Source: Methylocaldum sp. 14B
GTDB taxonomy: Bacteria; Pseudomonadota; Gammaproteobacteria; Methylococcales; Methylococcaceae
Reading direction: 5' to 3'
DNA: 64,000 bases
Assembly (NCBI RefSeq): GCF_002005105.1
Contig: NZ_MSCV01000005.1
Coordinates: 148,302-212,301, forward strand
Of this stretch, positions 1-9,339 are shown piece after piece. Under the pieces are notes generated by a model that was not told where the DNA came from, ran no database searches, and saw nothing but the letters and a program-made list of their open reading frames with translations. The position numbers and the translations under genes were made by a program. Position 1 is the first letter of the stretch. The number at the start of each line of letters is the position of its first letter.

Positions 1-419
1 GCGCCGACGGGAAGATAGGAGACGACCACGTCGGTGGCGGTATCGCGGAGCACCTGGGCAATATCTGAGGGCGGATCGGGCGATTCCTCGATGACTTCCC
101 GGAGATACTTGCCGAGGCCGTCGAGCGTGATGCCGCGGCGGACTTCGACGCCGATTTCGGGAACTTCGCAGAACCGGTATGTGTTGTTCGGCTCCGCGAA
201 AATGGCTTCGGACAGGTCCTTGCCGACCTTGCTCACATTGATGTCGAAGGCGGCGGAAAACTCGATATCGGAAATGTGATAGCCGCCGAGGTTGACGTGC
301 ATCAGGCCAGGGACGGCATCGCCGTTCTTCGCCTTGCGGTAGAACTCGACGCCCTGGACCAGCGAGGATGCACAATTGCCTACGCCAACGATGGCGATCC
401 TTACCTTCTTGCGATGCAT
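1..419 (-). CDS. ino1: Inositol-3-phosphate synthase, C-terminus beyond window
   Basis: The first 139 or so codons are present and the gene runs off the left edge. The enzyme makes inositol-1-phosphate from glucose-6-phosphate using NAD. The N-terminus [20 protein letters not shown] carries the Rossmann GxGxxx nucleotide loop. It is followed by '[15 protein letters not shown]' and '[10 protein letters not shown]', the pattern of the short actinobacterial and archaeal-type enzymes. The ATG is preceded by AAGGAGAG at a good distance. Family assignment is from recalled motifs. Confidence 0.8.
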   Translation of the reverse strand, partial: MHRKKVRIAIVGVGNCASSLVQGVEFYRKAKNGDAVPGLMHVNLGGYHISDIEFSAAFDINVSKVGKDLSEAIFAEPNNTYRFCEVPEIGVEVRRGITLDGLGKYLREVIEESPDPPSDIAQVLRDTATDVVVSYLPVG

Positions 420-619
420 ACTCTCTCCTTGAGCATGTCTGGCGGATCGGGAGCGGCCTACGAGACCGTCCGGTTATGGCCGCGGTTTCCTCCCTGGAAT
501 AGGCGCAGGGACGGCATTCATTGCCGGAAGCGCCGGAGGAAAGTAGATCCCGGTTCGAATATATTTTTCGAGATTAATTTTTGCAAGAAGTTTCGCGGTA
601 TGCGGCGGGTTTCACTCCG

Positions 620-722
620 TTAACCCGCCCTACGAGCTGGGTAGGGCGGGTTAGGCCGACAGGCCGTAACCCGCCGTACGCCGCGAAAAGGCGGGTTACG
701 CGAGTACGCTAACCCGCCCTAC
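620..722. repeat. REP-like palindromic repeat, GTAGGGCGGGTTA family
   Basis: Four copies of a TAACCCGCC unit in both orientations form nested hairpins between the inositol synthase promoter and the 3' end of putA. A related copy lies near 30388-30465. The outer arms TAACCCGCCCTAC recur at both ends. It may also act as a transcription stop for putA. The rest of 420-749 holds only the inositol synthase leader. Confidence 0.75.
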
Positions 723-749
723 AACCTTCGTCGGGAACGGATTCCCGAC

Positions 750-3644
750 CTACTCGAGGTTCGGAACGAAACCGTGCCTCAGCGTGTTCTCGCTCACCAC
801 CCGAGTCCACAGAAACTGCTTGAGATAATCGGGGCCGCCGGCCTGTACGCCGGTTCCCGAAAGCCGGGTGCCGCCGAAGGGCTGCGCGCCGACCCGGGCG
901 CCGGTGGTGCGGCGGTTGAGATACAAATTGCCGACGCGATACCGTTCCCGCGCGAGATCGAGATGTTCCGGAAGGCGCGAAAAAACGCCGCCGGTCAGAG
1001 CGTAGTCCGATTCCAGCGCCAGCGTGAGCGCGGCCTCGAAGGTGGGCGCGCGCAGCACGGCCAGCACGGGGCCGAAGATTTCCTCCCGCGCTAAACGGTG
1101 ATGGGACTCGATGCCGGTGATTATGGCGGGCGGACAATAGAAACCGTCCGCGGGAACGCGTCCGAGATAATGAAGGCGACCCTCGGTCCGGCCGAGCTCG
1201 ATATAGCTCATGGCCTTCTGCTGCGCATCGCGGGTGATCATCGGTCCGAAAAGAAATGCCGGATCTTCGGGCGGACCGTAGTCGTAGCTGTCGAGGGTTT
1301 CCGTCAGCCGTTTCACCAGCCGGTCGTGAACCCGGCCGACGGCGATGAGACGGGAGCAGGCCGAGCATTTCTGGCCCTGGTAGCCGAACGCGGAGTACAG
1401 GGTTTGGGCGACCGCTTCGTCCAGATCGGCGTCCTCGTCGACGATGATCGCGTTCTTGCCGCCCATTTCGCAGACCACCTGCTTGATGTACCGTTGCTCC
1501 GGCGCGAGCGTGTGCGCCTCCCGAAGAATCTCCAGGCCCACCGTCTTGGAGCCGGTAAATGCAATGACATGCACGTCCGGATGCTTGACCAGATACCGCC
1601 CGACCGTTGCGCCGCTCCCCGGCAGGAGCTGGCACACGCCGGGCGGAAAACCGGCCTGGTCGAGGACGGACTTGAATCCGTGGGCGACGAGATTGGCGGG
1701 TGTCGCCGGCTTCACGATAGCGGTATTGCCGGCGACCAGCGCCGCCGCGGTCATGCCGGTGAGAATCGCCAGAGGGAAATTCCAGGGCGGAATCACGGCG
1801 GCGACGCCGCGCGGCTCGTAGCGAAGATGATTCGGCTCGCCGGGAAAGCAGCGGGTGGGCCGCCAACCGGCCAGTTGCTCCATCCGGTAGGGGTAATAGC
1901 GCAAGTAGTCGACGGCTTCCGCCACGTCCGCGTCGGCCTCGCGCCAATTCTTTCCCGTTTCCAGAACCTGCCAGGCGGCCAGTTCGCCGCGGCGAGCGTC
2001 CATGATGTCCGCCGCCCGCCGGCACAGCGCGACCCGAGCGGCGGCGGGCGTGTCGCGCCAGCCGGGGAATGCGCGGTACGCATTGCGGACGGCGCGCTCG
2101 GCATGGGTGACATCGGCAACCGCCACATGTCCCAGAATCTCGGACGGTCGCGCCGGATTTCTCGATACTTCCAGCTCCGCGCCCTGCGGCGGAACGCCGG
2201 CCATGTCCAGCGGGTAGGTCGCGCCCAGTTTCGTACGCACCGCCGCCAGCGACCTTCGGAATTCCTGGCGAACCCGGTCGTGGCTGAAGTCCTTTAACGG
2301 GGCATTGAGAAAGGCGGGAGAAAGTGTTTCGGTTCCGGGTTCGTGCGGGTCGGGCGCCGCCAGAAGGTCGTCCAAATCGGCGCCTTCGACATAGGTTTGC
2401 CGCAGAATGGACGTGTTGGCGGTATTTTCCATCAAGCGCCGGATCAGATAGGCGATGCCCGGAATCAGCTCTCCCGTGGGGAGATAAACCCGGAGCGCGA
2501 TGTCGGATGCGGCGACGGCGTGGCGCAAGGGCTCGGCCATGCCGTACAGCATCTGGACCTCCCAGTCGGCCGTGGAAAGACCTTGCCGGGACGCCGACGC
2601 GATGGAGTAGGCGAGACTCCGAAGATTATGGCTGCCCACGGCGGGATAGACAGCATCTGCATGCCGGAACAAGAGATCGAGCAGCGATTCGAACTGGGCG
2701 TCGGTAGCCGATTTGTCGAGAAACACCGGCACCGGCCAGTTGCGCTGCTCGGCGAGCGCAACTTCCGTGTCCCAGTACGCGCCTTTGACCAGACGCACGG
2801 AAATCCGGCGTTTTTCCCGCTCCGCCCAGTCGATCAGTTCTCGGAGATCGTCCGCGGTCTCCGGAAGATAAGCTTGCAGCGCGATGCCGGGATGCCAGCC
2901 GTCATCTCCCTCGCTTTCGACCAGGTCGCGGAACAGGCGGAGCGTCAAGGACTTGAGTTCGTAATGCTCCATGTCCACCGTCATGCCGGCTCCAAGTTCG
3001 CGAAGCTTGGCCACCAAGGGCTCCAGCCGGGCGAATACCCGGCGGCGCACGCCGGCGTAGTCGAGCGGATCGAAGTGGGCGGTCAGAGCCGAGAGCTTGA
3101 CGGAGATATGAATCGGCGGATGTCCGAGCGGCAAGCGGTTCGCCGCCAGAAGGTCCAGCAGCGACAAGTATCGGCCCAGATAAATATCGCATTCCCTTTC
3201 GCTCAAGGCAGCTTCGCCCACGGCGTCGACGGTAACGGCCGCGGGTATCCGGGAGATGGTATCCAGCGCTCGGTTCAGGCGATCTTCTTGCTCCTCGACA
3301 ACGAATTGACGCGCAAGGCGCGACACGGCGCGGCGCAGTGCAAAACCGCTGAAGGAATGGCCCCCCAGCTTGAACATGCGGCCCCACAGTCCCCGAAGCC
3401 GATCGGCATGAGGCGCCAGATAGTTCTGAAAATGGCGGGCCAGTTCCCGATCGGTTTCCAGTACCGGCAACACGTCGACGAATTGGAACAGCGCGGCGCG
3501 TAAGCCTTCGTCATGCATGGCCCGCATCAACACGCGCCCTCTCAGGCCCCGCGGGTCGAATAAGGACGGCGGCGACTCTCCGGCCAAACGGTAAAGGTTT
3601 TCGCCGATGTCGCGGACCCTTCGCTCGAAAGCCGTGTCGTTCAT
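750..3644 (-). CDS. putA: Bifunctional proline dehydrogenase / pyrroline-5-carboxylate dehydrogenase
   Basis: This 964-residue protein oxidises proline to pyrroline-5-carboxylate (FAD) and then glutamate semialdehyde to glutamate (NAD). The proline dehydrogenase barrel spans roughly residues 80-420 ('HISVKLSALTAHFDP', 'VRLVKGAYWDTE', 'GSHNLRSLAYS'). The aldehyde dehydrogenase half spans about 480-950, with 'VIPPWNFPLAI', 'FTGSKTVG', 'CEMGGKNAIIVDED' and the catalytic cysteine in 'GQKCSACSR'. There is no N-terminal ribbon-helix-helix DNA-binding domain, so it is the short, non-autoregulating PutA class. It diverges from the arginase/aminotransferase gene, whose product feeds its second active site. 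Confidence 0.95.
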   Translation of the reverse strand: MNDTAFERRVRDIGENLYRLAGESPPSLFDPRGLRGRVLMRAMHDEGLRAALFQFVDVLPVLETDRELARHFQNYLAPHADRLRGLWGRMFKLGGHSFSGFALRRAVSRLARQFVVEEQEDRLNRALDTISRIPAAVTVDAVGEAALSERECDIYLGRYLSLLDLLAANRLPLGHPPIHISVKLSALTAHFDPLDYAGVRRRVFARLEPLVAKLRELGAGMTVDMEHYELKSLTLRLFRDLVESEGDDGWHPGIALQAYLPETADDLRELIDWAEREKRRISVRLVKGAYWDTEVALAEQRNWPVPVFLDKSATDAQFESLLDLLFRHADAVYPAVGSHNLRSLAYSIASASRQGLSTADWEVQMLYGMAEPLRHAVAASDIALRVYLPTGELIPGIAYLIRRLMENTANTSILRQTYVEGADLDDLLAAPDPHEPGTETLSPAFLNAPLKDFSHDRVRQEFRRSLAAVRTKLGATYPLDMAGVPPQGAELEVSRNPARPSEILGHVAVADVTHAERAVRNAYRAFPGWRDTPAAARVALCRRAADIMDARRGELAAWQVLETGKNWREADADVAEAVDYLRYYPYRMEQLAGWRPTRCFPGEPNHLRYEPRGVAAVIPPWNFPLAILTGMTAAALVAGNTAIVKPATPANLVAHGFKSVLDQAGFPPGVCQLLPGSGATVGRYLVKHPDVHVIAFTGSKTVGLEILREAHTLAPEQRYIKQVVCEMGGKNAIIVDEDADLDEAVAQTLYSAFGYQGQKCSACSRLIAVGRVHDRLVKRLTETLDSYDYGPPEDPAFLFGPMITRDAQQKAMSYIELGRTEGRLHYLGRVPADGFYCPPAIITGIESHHRLAREEIFGPVLAVLRAPTFEAALTLALESDYALTGGVFSRLPEHLDLARERYRVGNLYLNRRTTGARVGAQPFGGTRLSGTGVQAGGPDYLKQFLWTRVVSENTLRHGFVPNLE

Positions 3645-3799
3645 GACCCTACCTCAGAGTTGCCCAACGAATTCGGACCTCACCCGCGATGATAGTTCCA
3701 TGGCGGAAGCCGCAGCGGGCGTCTCCGACAAGGAACAGAGTGCAGCAAATCGTCTCTAAGGGGAAGTGGCATGAGTGTGATAGATTGGAGGCTATTCCA

Positions 3800-5920
3800 A
3801 TGCTTTCCGGATCATCTCTCATGGACGACAAAACCTTAAAACCGATACGACTGATCGGCGTGGCCTTCGACCGCGACGCCGAAACGGGGCCGGAATCCTT
3901 GCGCCTTCTGGGCTTGGATCGGAGGCTGAGGAGCCGGGGCGTTCCAGCCAACTGGCAAACGATTCTCCATCCGCACCGAATACTGGACAAGGTGCCCAAG
4001 GTGGCGGATCTCTGCGAACGAGCGGCACAGGAAACCGAGAGCGCCCTGAGAGCCGGCGAATTTTTCGCCGTATTGGGGGATGACCATTCTTGTGCCGTAG
4101 GCTCCTGGACTGGTGCGGCGGCGGCTTTGGCCGAACGAGGCCCTTTGGGGCTGATCTGGATCGACGCCCACATGGACAGCCATGTGCCGGAGACGAGCCC
4201 CAGCGGCGCATTGCACGGCATGCCTCTCGCGTGCCTCCTCGGTTTCGGCGAACCGTCTCTGGTGAATTTGGGCGGATTCGGCCCGAAGCTGTTTCCCCGG
4301 CATGTTTGCCTGATCGGCGTCCATAGCTTCGAGCCGGCCGAGCAAGCTTTGCTGGAAAGGCTCGGCGTCCGGATCTTCTATTTGGGCGAAGTCCTTCGGC
4401 GCGGCCTGAACAACGTCATGGAGGAAGCGTTGTCCATCGTCCAATCCGATACGGCCGGCTTCGGCGTCACCCTCGATCTCGACGCCATCGATCCGAAGGA
4501 CGCGCCTGGGGTCACGACGCCGGTGGCGGGCGGCATTTCCGGCGAGGAAATGATCGGCGCTTTGGCCATGCTCCAGGGCAATCCGGGCTTTCTCGGCATC
4601 GAAATCGTGGAATTCGACGCGCCCCGCGATAGGAACCGTGCCACGATCTATCTGGCCAGCGATCTCTTGCTGGCTGCCGTGGTTCCCGAGCGAACCGCGC
4701 GAGCGGAAGACGTTCTGAGCATCACCGAACGCTATGGCGCGCACAACTACGACACCTTGCCGGTGGTTTTGACCCGAGGCGAGGGCGTCTACCTTTGGGA
4801 CGTCGAAGGGAAACGCTATCTGGACATGATGGGCGCCTATTCCGCCGCAAGCCATGGTCATGCCCATCCGCGCCTGGTCCGAACCTTGACCGAGCAGGCG
4901 AAGCGGCTGGCCATCACCTCGCGGGCCTTTCACAGCGACCGGCTCGCGCCTTTCCTCAAGAGGGCTTGCGAACTGACCGGACAGGACATGGCGCTGCCGA
5001 TGAACACCGGCGCCGAAGGCGTGGAGACCGCGCTGAAAGCCGCCCGCAAGTGGGCGTATCAGGTCAAGGGCGTGGCTCCCGACAGCGCCGAAATCATCGC
5101 CTGTCGAGGCAATTTCCACGGGCGGACTATCGCGATCGTAGGTCTTTCATCCGAGCCCGGCTACCGCGAAGGCTTCGGGCCGTTTCCGCCGGGCTTGAAA
5201 CTGATTCCGTACGGCGATTCCGCGGCCTTGGCCGATGCGATTACCGAGAACACGGCGGCGTTTCTGGTCGAGCCGGTCCAGGGAGAGGGCGGCATCGTCG
5301 TCCCGCCGGCGGGTTATCTCGCCGAATGCGCCCGGATTTGCCGGGAGCGGAAGGTTTTGCTGCTGTGCGACGAGGTTCAGACGGGGCTTGGCCGAACCGG
5401 CAAATTCCTGGCTTCCGAGCATGAAGGCGTGAAACCCGACGGCCTGATCCTCGGCAAGGCGTTGGGAGGCGGTTTGCTGCCGGTGTCGGCATTTCTGGCG
5501 AGCCGCGAGGTGATGGGCGTTTTCGGCCCGGGCCATCACGGCAGCACCTTCGGCGGCAATCCTCTGGCTGCGGCGGTCGGGCTGGAGGCGCTCAATGTGA
5601 TCGTCGAGGAAGGGTTGGCCGAGCGCTCGGACGAGCTCGGCGCCCATTTTCTCGAAGGGCTGCGCGCTTTGAGGAGCCCTCTGATTCGCGAGGTCCGCGG
5701 CAAAGGTTTGTTCATTGGTCTGGAACTTAACTCAGGTTTCTCCGGCCGCGAGTTCTGTATGAGGCTGATGGAGCACGGGATTCTGACCCGCGAGACCCAT
5801 CAAACCGTCATCCGATTCGCACCGCCTCTGGTCATCGAACGCAGGGAAGTCGAGTGGGCGGTGGAGACGCTCGAGACCGTCATTCGAGATCTGGAACGCA
5901 ATTGTCCCGGCAAGGGGTAA
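3800..5920 (+). CDS. Fused arginase / ornithine aminotransferase
   Basis: This is a 706-residue two-domain enzyme. Residues about 10-300 are arginase-family: 'GDDHSCAVGSWTG', 'IDAHMDSHVPETSPSG..HGMP' and 'LDLDAIDPKDAPGVTTP' supply the manganese-binding His and Asp residues. Residues about 305-700 are a class III PLP aminotransferase matching ornithine aminotransferase: 'MNTGAEGVETALKAARKW', 'GNFHGRTIAIVG', 'LLCDEVQTGLGRTG' and the PLP lysine in 'LILGKALGGG'. Predicted flow is arginine to ornithine plus urea, then to glutamate semialdehyde, which PutA oxidises. The ATG at 3800 follows GGAGG by 8 bases, so I prefer it to the upstream in-frame ATG at 3689. The first arginase motif reads GDDHS rather than the usual GGDHS. 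Confidence 0.9.
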   Translation: MLSGSSLMDDKTLKPIRLIGVAFDRDAETGPESLRLLGLDRRLRSRGVPANWQTILHPHRILDKVPKVADLCERAAQETESALRAGEFFAVLGDDHSCAVGSWTGAAAALAERGPLGLIWIDAHMDSHVPETSPSGALHGMPLACLLGFGEPSLVNLGGFGPKLFPRHVCLIGVHSFEPAEQALLERLGVRIFYLGEVLRRGLNNVMEEALSIVQSDTAGFGVTLDLDAIDPKDAPGVTTPVAGGISGEEMIGALAMLQGNPGFLGIEIVEFDAPRDRNRATIYLASDLLLAAVVPERTARAEDVLSITERYGAHNYDTLPVVLTRGEGVYLWDVEGKRYLDMMGAYSAASHGHAHPRLVRTLTEQAKRLAITSRAFHSDRLAPFLKRACELTGQDMALPMNTGAEGVETALKAARKWAYQVKGVAPDSAEIIACRGNFHGRTIAIVGLSSEPGYREGFGPFPPGLKLIPYGDSAALADAITENTAAFLVEPVQGEGGIVVPPAGYLAECARICRERKVLLLCDEVQTGLGRTGKFLASEHEGVKPDGLILGKALGGGLLPVSAFLASREVMGVFGPGHHGSTFGGNPLAAAVGLEALNVIVEEGLAERSDELGAHFLEGLRALRSPLIREVRGKGLFIGLELNSGFSGREFCMRLMEHGILTRETHQTVIRFAPPLVIERREVEWAVETLETVIRDLERNCPGKG

Positions 5921-5949
5921 AAGCATGCGGCTCCGGTCTTTGCGCTTTT

Positions 5950-6261
5950 TCCAATTCCACTTGGAAAACGGTGTTCATGGCCGATCAGTTCAGCGATGTC
6001 CACAATGCGGAAGGGCAGGTCAATCCCGATGGAACGCCCAGTCCGAGCGGGCAGTTCGGCAAGATCGAGGACTGCGCCATCGTCAAGCTCGCCACCAGCT
6101 ATCGGATCAAGCCCTTGAATACCGACGTGTTCGTCAGCGTGAAAAACCTCTTCGACCAGAACTACATCGTGGATCGCACCCGCGGCATATTGCCGGGCTC
6201 GCCGAGACTGGTGCAGGCGGGATTCAAACTAGACTTCCGAGCCTTTCCTGACCGCTCTTAG
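5950..6261 (+). pseudogene. C-terminal remnant of a TonB-dependent receptor
   Basis: About 100 codons encode the last beta strands of an outer-membrane receptor: 'LATSYRIKPLNTDVFVSVKNL', 'FDQNYIVDRTRGILPGSPR' and an aromatic end 'KLDF' followed by a few residues. It resembles the end of the complete receptor at 10240-12501 ('YYQLTKGVKVLAGVQNATDE'). No plug, signal peptide or start is present, so the rest of the gene has been lost. It sits directly after the arginase/aminotransferase gene. Confidence 0.75.
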
Positions 6262-6297
6262 CCGGTTTGACGCCGCACAAGGACGTACGGCGCAAGG

Positions 6298-7131
6298 TCA
6301 TTCCTTGACGCTTCCCAGTACCAGTCCTTCGATGTAGTACTTCTGGAGGACGAGAAACAGGATGATCACCGGCAGCACGGTGAGCACCGAGCCGGCCATC
6401 ATCAGTTCGGCGTCTTGCACGTGTTCGCCGAGCAGGTTGGCGAGAGCGACCGGCAGCGTGTAAAGATCGCTGTCGGTCAGGATGATGAGCGGCCACATGA
6501 AGTCGTTCCAGGTGCCCATGAAGGTGAAGATGGCCAGGGTGACCAGGATCGGCTTGCACAGAGGCAGTACCAGGGTCCGGTAAATCCTGAATTCGCCGGC
6601 GCCGTCGATGCGGGCGGCATCCAGCAGGCTGTCCGGAATCGACAGCGCATACTGCCGGATCAGAAAAATGCCGAAAATGCTCGCCATGCCGGGTACGATC
6701 ACGCCGCTGTAAGTATTCACCAGCCCCATCTCTTTAAGCATCAGGAACAAGGGCAGCATGGCGACCTGCGCCGGAATCACCATGGAGGCCAGAAGCAGAC
6801 GAAACAGGCGGTCGCGTCCCTTGAACCGCAGCTTGGCGAAGGCGTAGCCCGCCATGGAATTGAGCAGCAGGGAGAGCACGGTGACCGATGTGGCGATCAG
6901 CGTGCTGTTCAGGAGATAGGCGGCGAGATTCAAGCGGGAGAACAGCATCCGGTAATGTTCCAGCGTCGGCGCTGCCGGCAGCAGCGGAGGCGGGAACCGG
7001 TTCGCCTCGGCCGAAGACATCAAGGACACGGAAACCATCCAGAACAGCGGGAACAGAGTCGCGATCACCGCCGCGATCAGCGCGAGGTGAAGCAGCAGTG
7101 TCTTGATCGGTTTTTCGGAAAATACGGCCAC
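6298..7131 (-). CDS. Sugar ABC transporter permease, MalG/UgpE type
   Basis: Inner-membrane permease of about 277 residues with six predicted helices. The EAA loop that docks on the ATPase is 'DAARIDGAGEFRIYRTLVLPL'-like. The GTG at 7131 begins 2 bases after the TGA of the upstream permease and is in frame, so I use it in preference to a longer reading from 7233 that overlaps that gene. It is the last gene of an SBP-permease-permease operon. No ATP-binding subunit lies in the window, so a shared ATPase elsewhere is expected. The substrate is unknown. Confidence 0.85.
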   Translation of the reverse strand: MAVFSEKPIKTLLLHLALIAAVIATLFPLFWMVSVSLMSSAEANRFPPPLLPAAPTLEHYRMLFSRLNLAAYLLNSTLIATSVTVLSLLLNSMAGYAFAKLRFKGRDRLFRLLLASMVIPAQVAMLPLFLMLKEMGLVNTYSGVIVPGMASIFGIFLIRQYALSIPDSLLDAARIDGAGEFRIYRTLVLPLCKPILVTLAIFTFMGTWNDFMWPLIILTDSDLYTLPVALANLLGEHVQDAELMMAGSVLTVLPVIILFLVLQKYYIEGLVLGSVKE

Positions 7132-7133
7132 TG

Positions 7134-8018
7134 TCAGATTTCCCGTCGCCTCAATCTCAACTGCAACACTGTCCCCGTCAGAATGATGAGAAACAACGTG
7201 AAGGCCACCGCCGCCGCGTAGCCGAGATTCCACCAGCGAAAACCTTCCTGGAACATCAGGAGCGCCACGCTCAGGGTGCTGTTGGCGGGACCGCCCTGGG
7301 TCATCACGTAAGGTTCGGCGAAAAGCTGGAAGTAGCCGATCATCGTGATGACGGTGACGAAGACGAAGGTCGGCGCCAGCATGGGCAAGGTGATGTGGCG
7401 GAATTGGCGCCAGGTGCTCGCGCCGTCGATCACCGCGGCTTCGTACAAACGGACCGGAATGCTTTGCAGCCCGGCGATGAAGATGATCATGTTGAAGCCG
7501 AAATTCTTCCAGATCGCCATCAGGATGATGGCCGGCATGGCCCAGTCGGGGTCGCCCAGCCAGTCGACGGTATCGAGCCCGAGCAGTCCGAGCAGATAAT
7601 TCAAGAAGCCGTAGCGGGGATGGTAGAGATAGCGCCAGACCACGGCTATCGCCACCAGGGTGGTGACGACCGGCAGGAACAGCAGCGAGCGGAACAGTCC
7701 CTTGAACCGGACCAGGCGGTGGTTGACCAAGAGCGCCGCGCCCAGCGACACGGCCACCGACAACGGGCCGCCTACAAGCACGAAATACAGGGTGTTCTTG
7801 AGCGCGGTCCAGAACAAGGGGTCGCCGAGCAACCGAAGATAGTTGTCGAGCGCCACAAAGCGCAGCCGTTCGTGGTCGCCGAGGGCGTAGATGTCGAAAT
7901 CGGTAAAGCTGAGCAGCAGCGACGCCGCGACCGGCAGGAAAAAGAAGACGACGATCAGGATCAAGGCCGGCGCAAGGAACCAGAAGGCGGTATTCGCCGG
8001 TAACAGCGGGGTTTTCAT
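7134..8018 (-). CDS. Sugar ABC transporter permease, MalF/UgpA type
   Basis: Inner-membrane permease of 294 residues starting MKTPLLPANTAFWFLAPAL, with six predicted helices. The EAA loop reads 'YEAAVIDGASTWRQFRHITLP'. The ATG at 8018 overlaps the TGA of the binding-protein gene by 4 bases (ATGA), indicating translational coupling. A longer in-frame reading from 8165 would lie inside the binding-protein gene and is rejected. It should pair with the 6298-7131 permease as a heterodimer. Confidence 0.88.
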   Translation of the reverse strand: MKTPLLPANTAFWFLAPALILIVVFFFLPVAASLLLSFTDFDIYALGDHERLRFVALDNYLRLLGDPLFWTALKNTLYFVLVGGPLSVAVSLGAALLVNHRLVRFKGLFRSLLFLPVVTTLVAIAVVWRYLYHPRYGFLNYLLGLLGLDTVDWLGDPDWAMPAIILMAIWKNFGFNMIIFIAGLQSIPVRLYEAAVIDGASTWRQFRHITLPMLAPTFVFVTVITMIGYFQLFAEPYVMTQGGPANSTLSVALLMFQEGFRWWNLGYAAAVAFTLFLIILTGTVLQLRLRRREI

Positions 8019-9268
8019 GGCGCCCGTTTCCGCAACAGCCAGCGACGCTTTTCGAGAATCCGGTCTACGTCCTTGTCCAGGGCAGCTAAGGCTTGCTCCT
8101 CGGTCAATTCGCCGCGCACTGCTTTTTCCGTGTGATGGGCGATTTTGCTGGCGATGCGTTCCCATTCGGGAATTTTCGGCGTGGACACCACCCGCTCCAA
8201 CTGCGTCTTGAAGGCCTGCGTGCGAGCCGCTGTGGCCAGATCGGGGTGCAGCCAGGCGGAGCGGCGGGCGGGGAGGTCGCCGGTCAGACGGTAAAAGGCA
8301 AGCTGTTGTTCGGGTTCGGAGAGAAATTCGATCAGCTTCCAGGCTTGATCTTTACGGCTGGAACTTCGGGCGATCGCGAGACTGGCGCCGCCGGCCAGTG
8401 AAACGCCGGGATAACTCTCATCGGGAGCCGGCATCGGCGCGGTGGCCCACCGGCCTTGCATGGACTTCGGAAGCCGGTGTTCGAACTCGACGATATTCCA
8501 GGGCCCGGTGACATACATCGCGAAATAGCCGCTGGCGAATTCCTGATAAAGATTGGCGATCTGGGCTTCCGATACGGCGGGTGCATACCCCCGGCGGAAG
8601 ATGTCGAGATAAAAACGAAAAGCCTGGCGAAAGGCATCGCTCCGGAAATTGCCGAACCGGGCCTCGTCGCGGAGCAGTTCTGACCCCATTTGCAGCGCGA
8701 GGATCACCGGGACCTGCCATTCGTTCATGGGCAAGAGCAGCGCGTAGCGGTCTCCACCGGGCAACGCCGCGATTGCCGCCATCGCCGCGAGCCATTCGTT
8801 CCAGGTCTTGGGCGGCGCCGAAAAACCGGCCTTGACCAGAATATCGGTACGGTAGAAGAGCAGGCGGGTATCGACATACCAAGGCAGACCGTGAAGCCGT
8901 CCGTCGATTTCGTTGGTTTCGATGATGCCCTCGAAATAATCCTCCCGTTGTTGGGCCGTCAGCCTATTGTCAAGACTGTCGACGGCTTTCAGAACGACGA
9001 ATTCCGGAATCCAAGTATTGCCCAACTGAAAGACATCGGGCATCGCGTCGCCCGCATAGGCGGTCAACAGCTTTTCGTGAGCCGCGCTCCAGGGAATTTG
9101 CTGAACCTTGACTTGAAGTTCCGGATGGAGCCGCTCGAATTCGGGCATCAGAGACTGAACCACCTCGCCTTCTTGCCCCATGGCCCAGAATTCGAGAACG
9201 GTTTTTTCCCTGTCCCCACCGCACGCGCCAAGCAGGGCGGGCATCAGCAAAAAACCGATCAGGCGCAC
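8015..9268 (-). CDS. Sugar ABC transporter substrate-binding lipoprotein
   Basis: A 417-residue family-1 extracellular solute-binding protein. The N-terminus is a lipoprotein signal with lipobox LLGAC, so Cys16 would be lipidated and the protein anchored in the periplasm. The body has 'VLEFWAMGQEGEVVQSL', 'VDTRLLFYRTDIL' and 'MYVTGPWNIVEFE', typical of sugar or glycerol-phosphate binders. It is first in a three-gene importer operon read leftward. The ligand cannot be read from sequence. Confidence 0.88.
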   Translation of the reverse strand: MRLIGFLLMPALLGACGGDREKTVLEFWAMGQEGEVVQSLMPEFERLHPELQVKVQQIPWSAAHEKLLTAYAGDAMPDVFQLGNTWIPEFVVLKAVDSLDNRLTAQQREDYFEGIIETNEIDGRLHGLPWYVDTRLLFYRTDILVKAGFSAPPKTWNEWLAAMAAIAALPGGDRYALLLPMNEWQVPVILALQMGSELLRDEARFGNFRSDAFRQAFRFYLDIFRRGYAPAVSEAQIANLYQEFASGYFAMYVTGPWNIVEFEHRLPKSMQGRWATAPMPAPDESYPGVSLAGGASLAIARSSSRKDQAWKLIEFLSEPEQQLAFYRLTGDLPARRSAWLHPDLATAARTQAFKTQLERVVSTPKIPEWERIASKIAHHTEKAVRGELTEEQALAALDKDVDRILEKRRWLLRKRAP

Positions 9269-9339
9269 GTAAGGTTTTCCGGCAGGTGTCGAGACACGGT
9301 ATTCATTGTTTGTTTATTTATCGCGGGAAAACCCCCGGC

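Noticed and set aside
709..2025. 438-codon minus-strand frame overlapping putA
   Set aside because: Frame-shifted shadow of putA, Arg/Gly-rich with no domain.
3836..5119. 427-codon minus-strand frame
   Set aside because: Antisense shadow of the arginase/aminotransferase fusion, which has full motif support.
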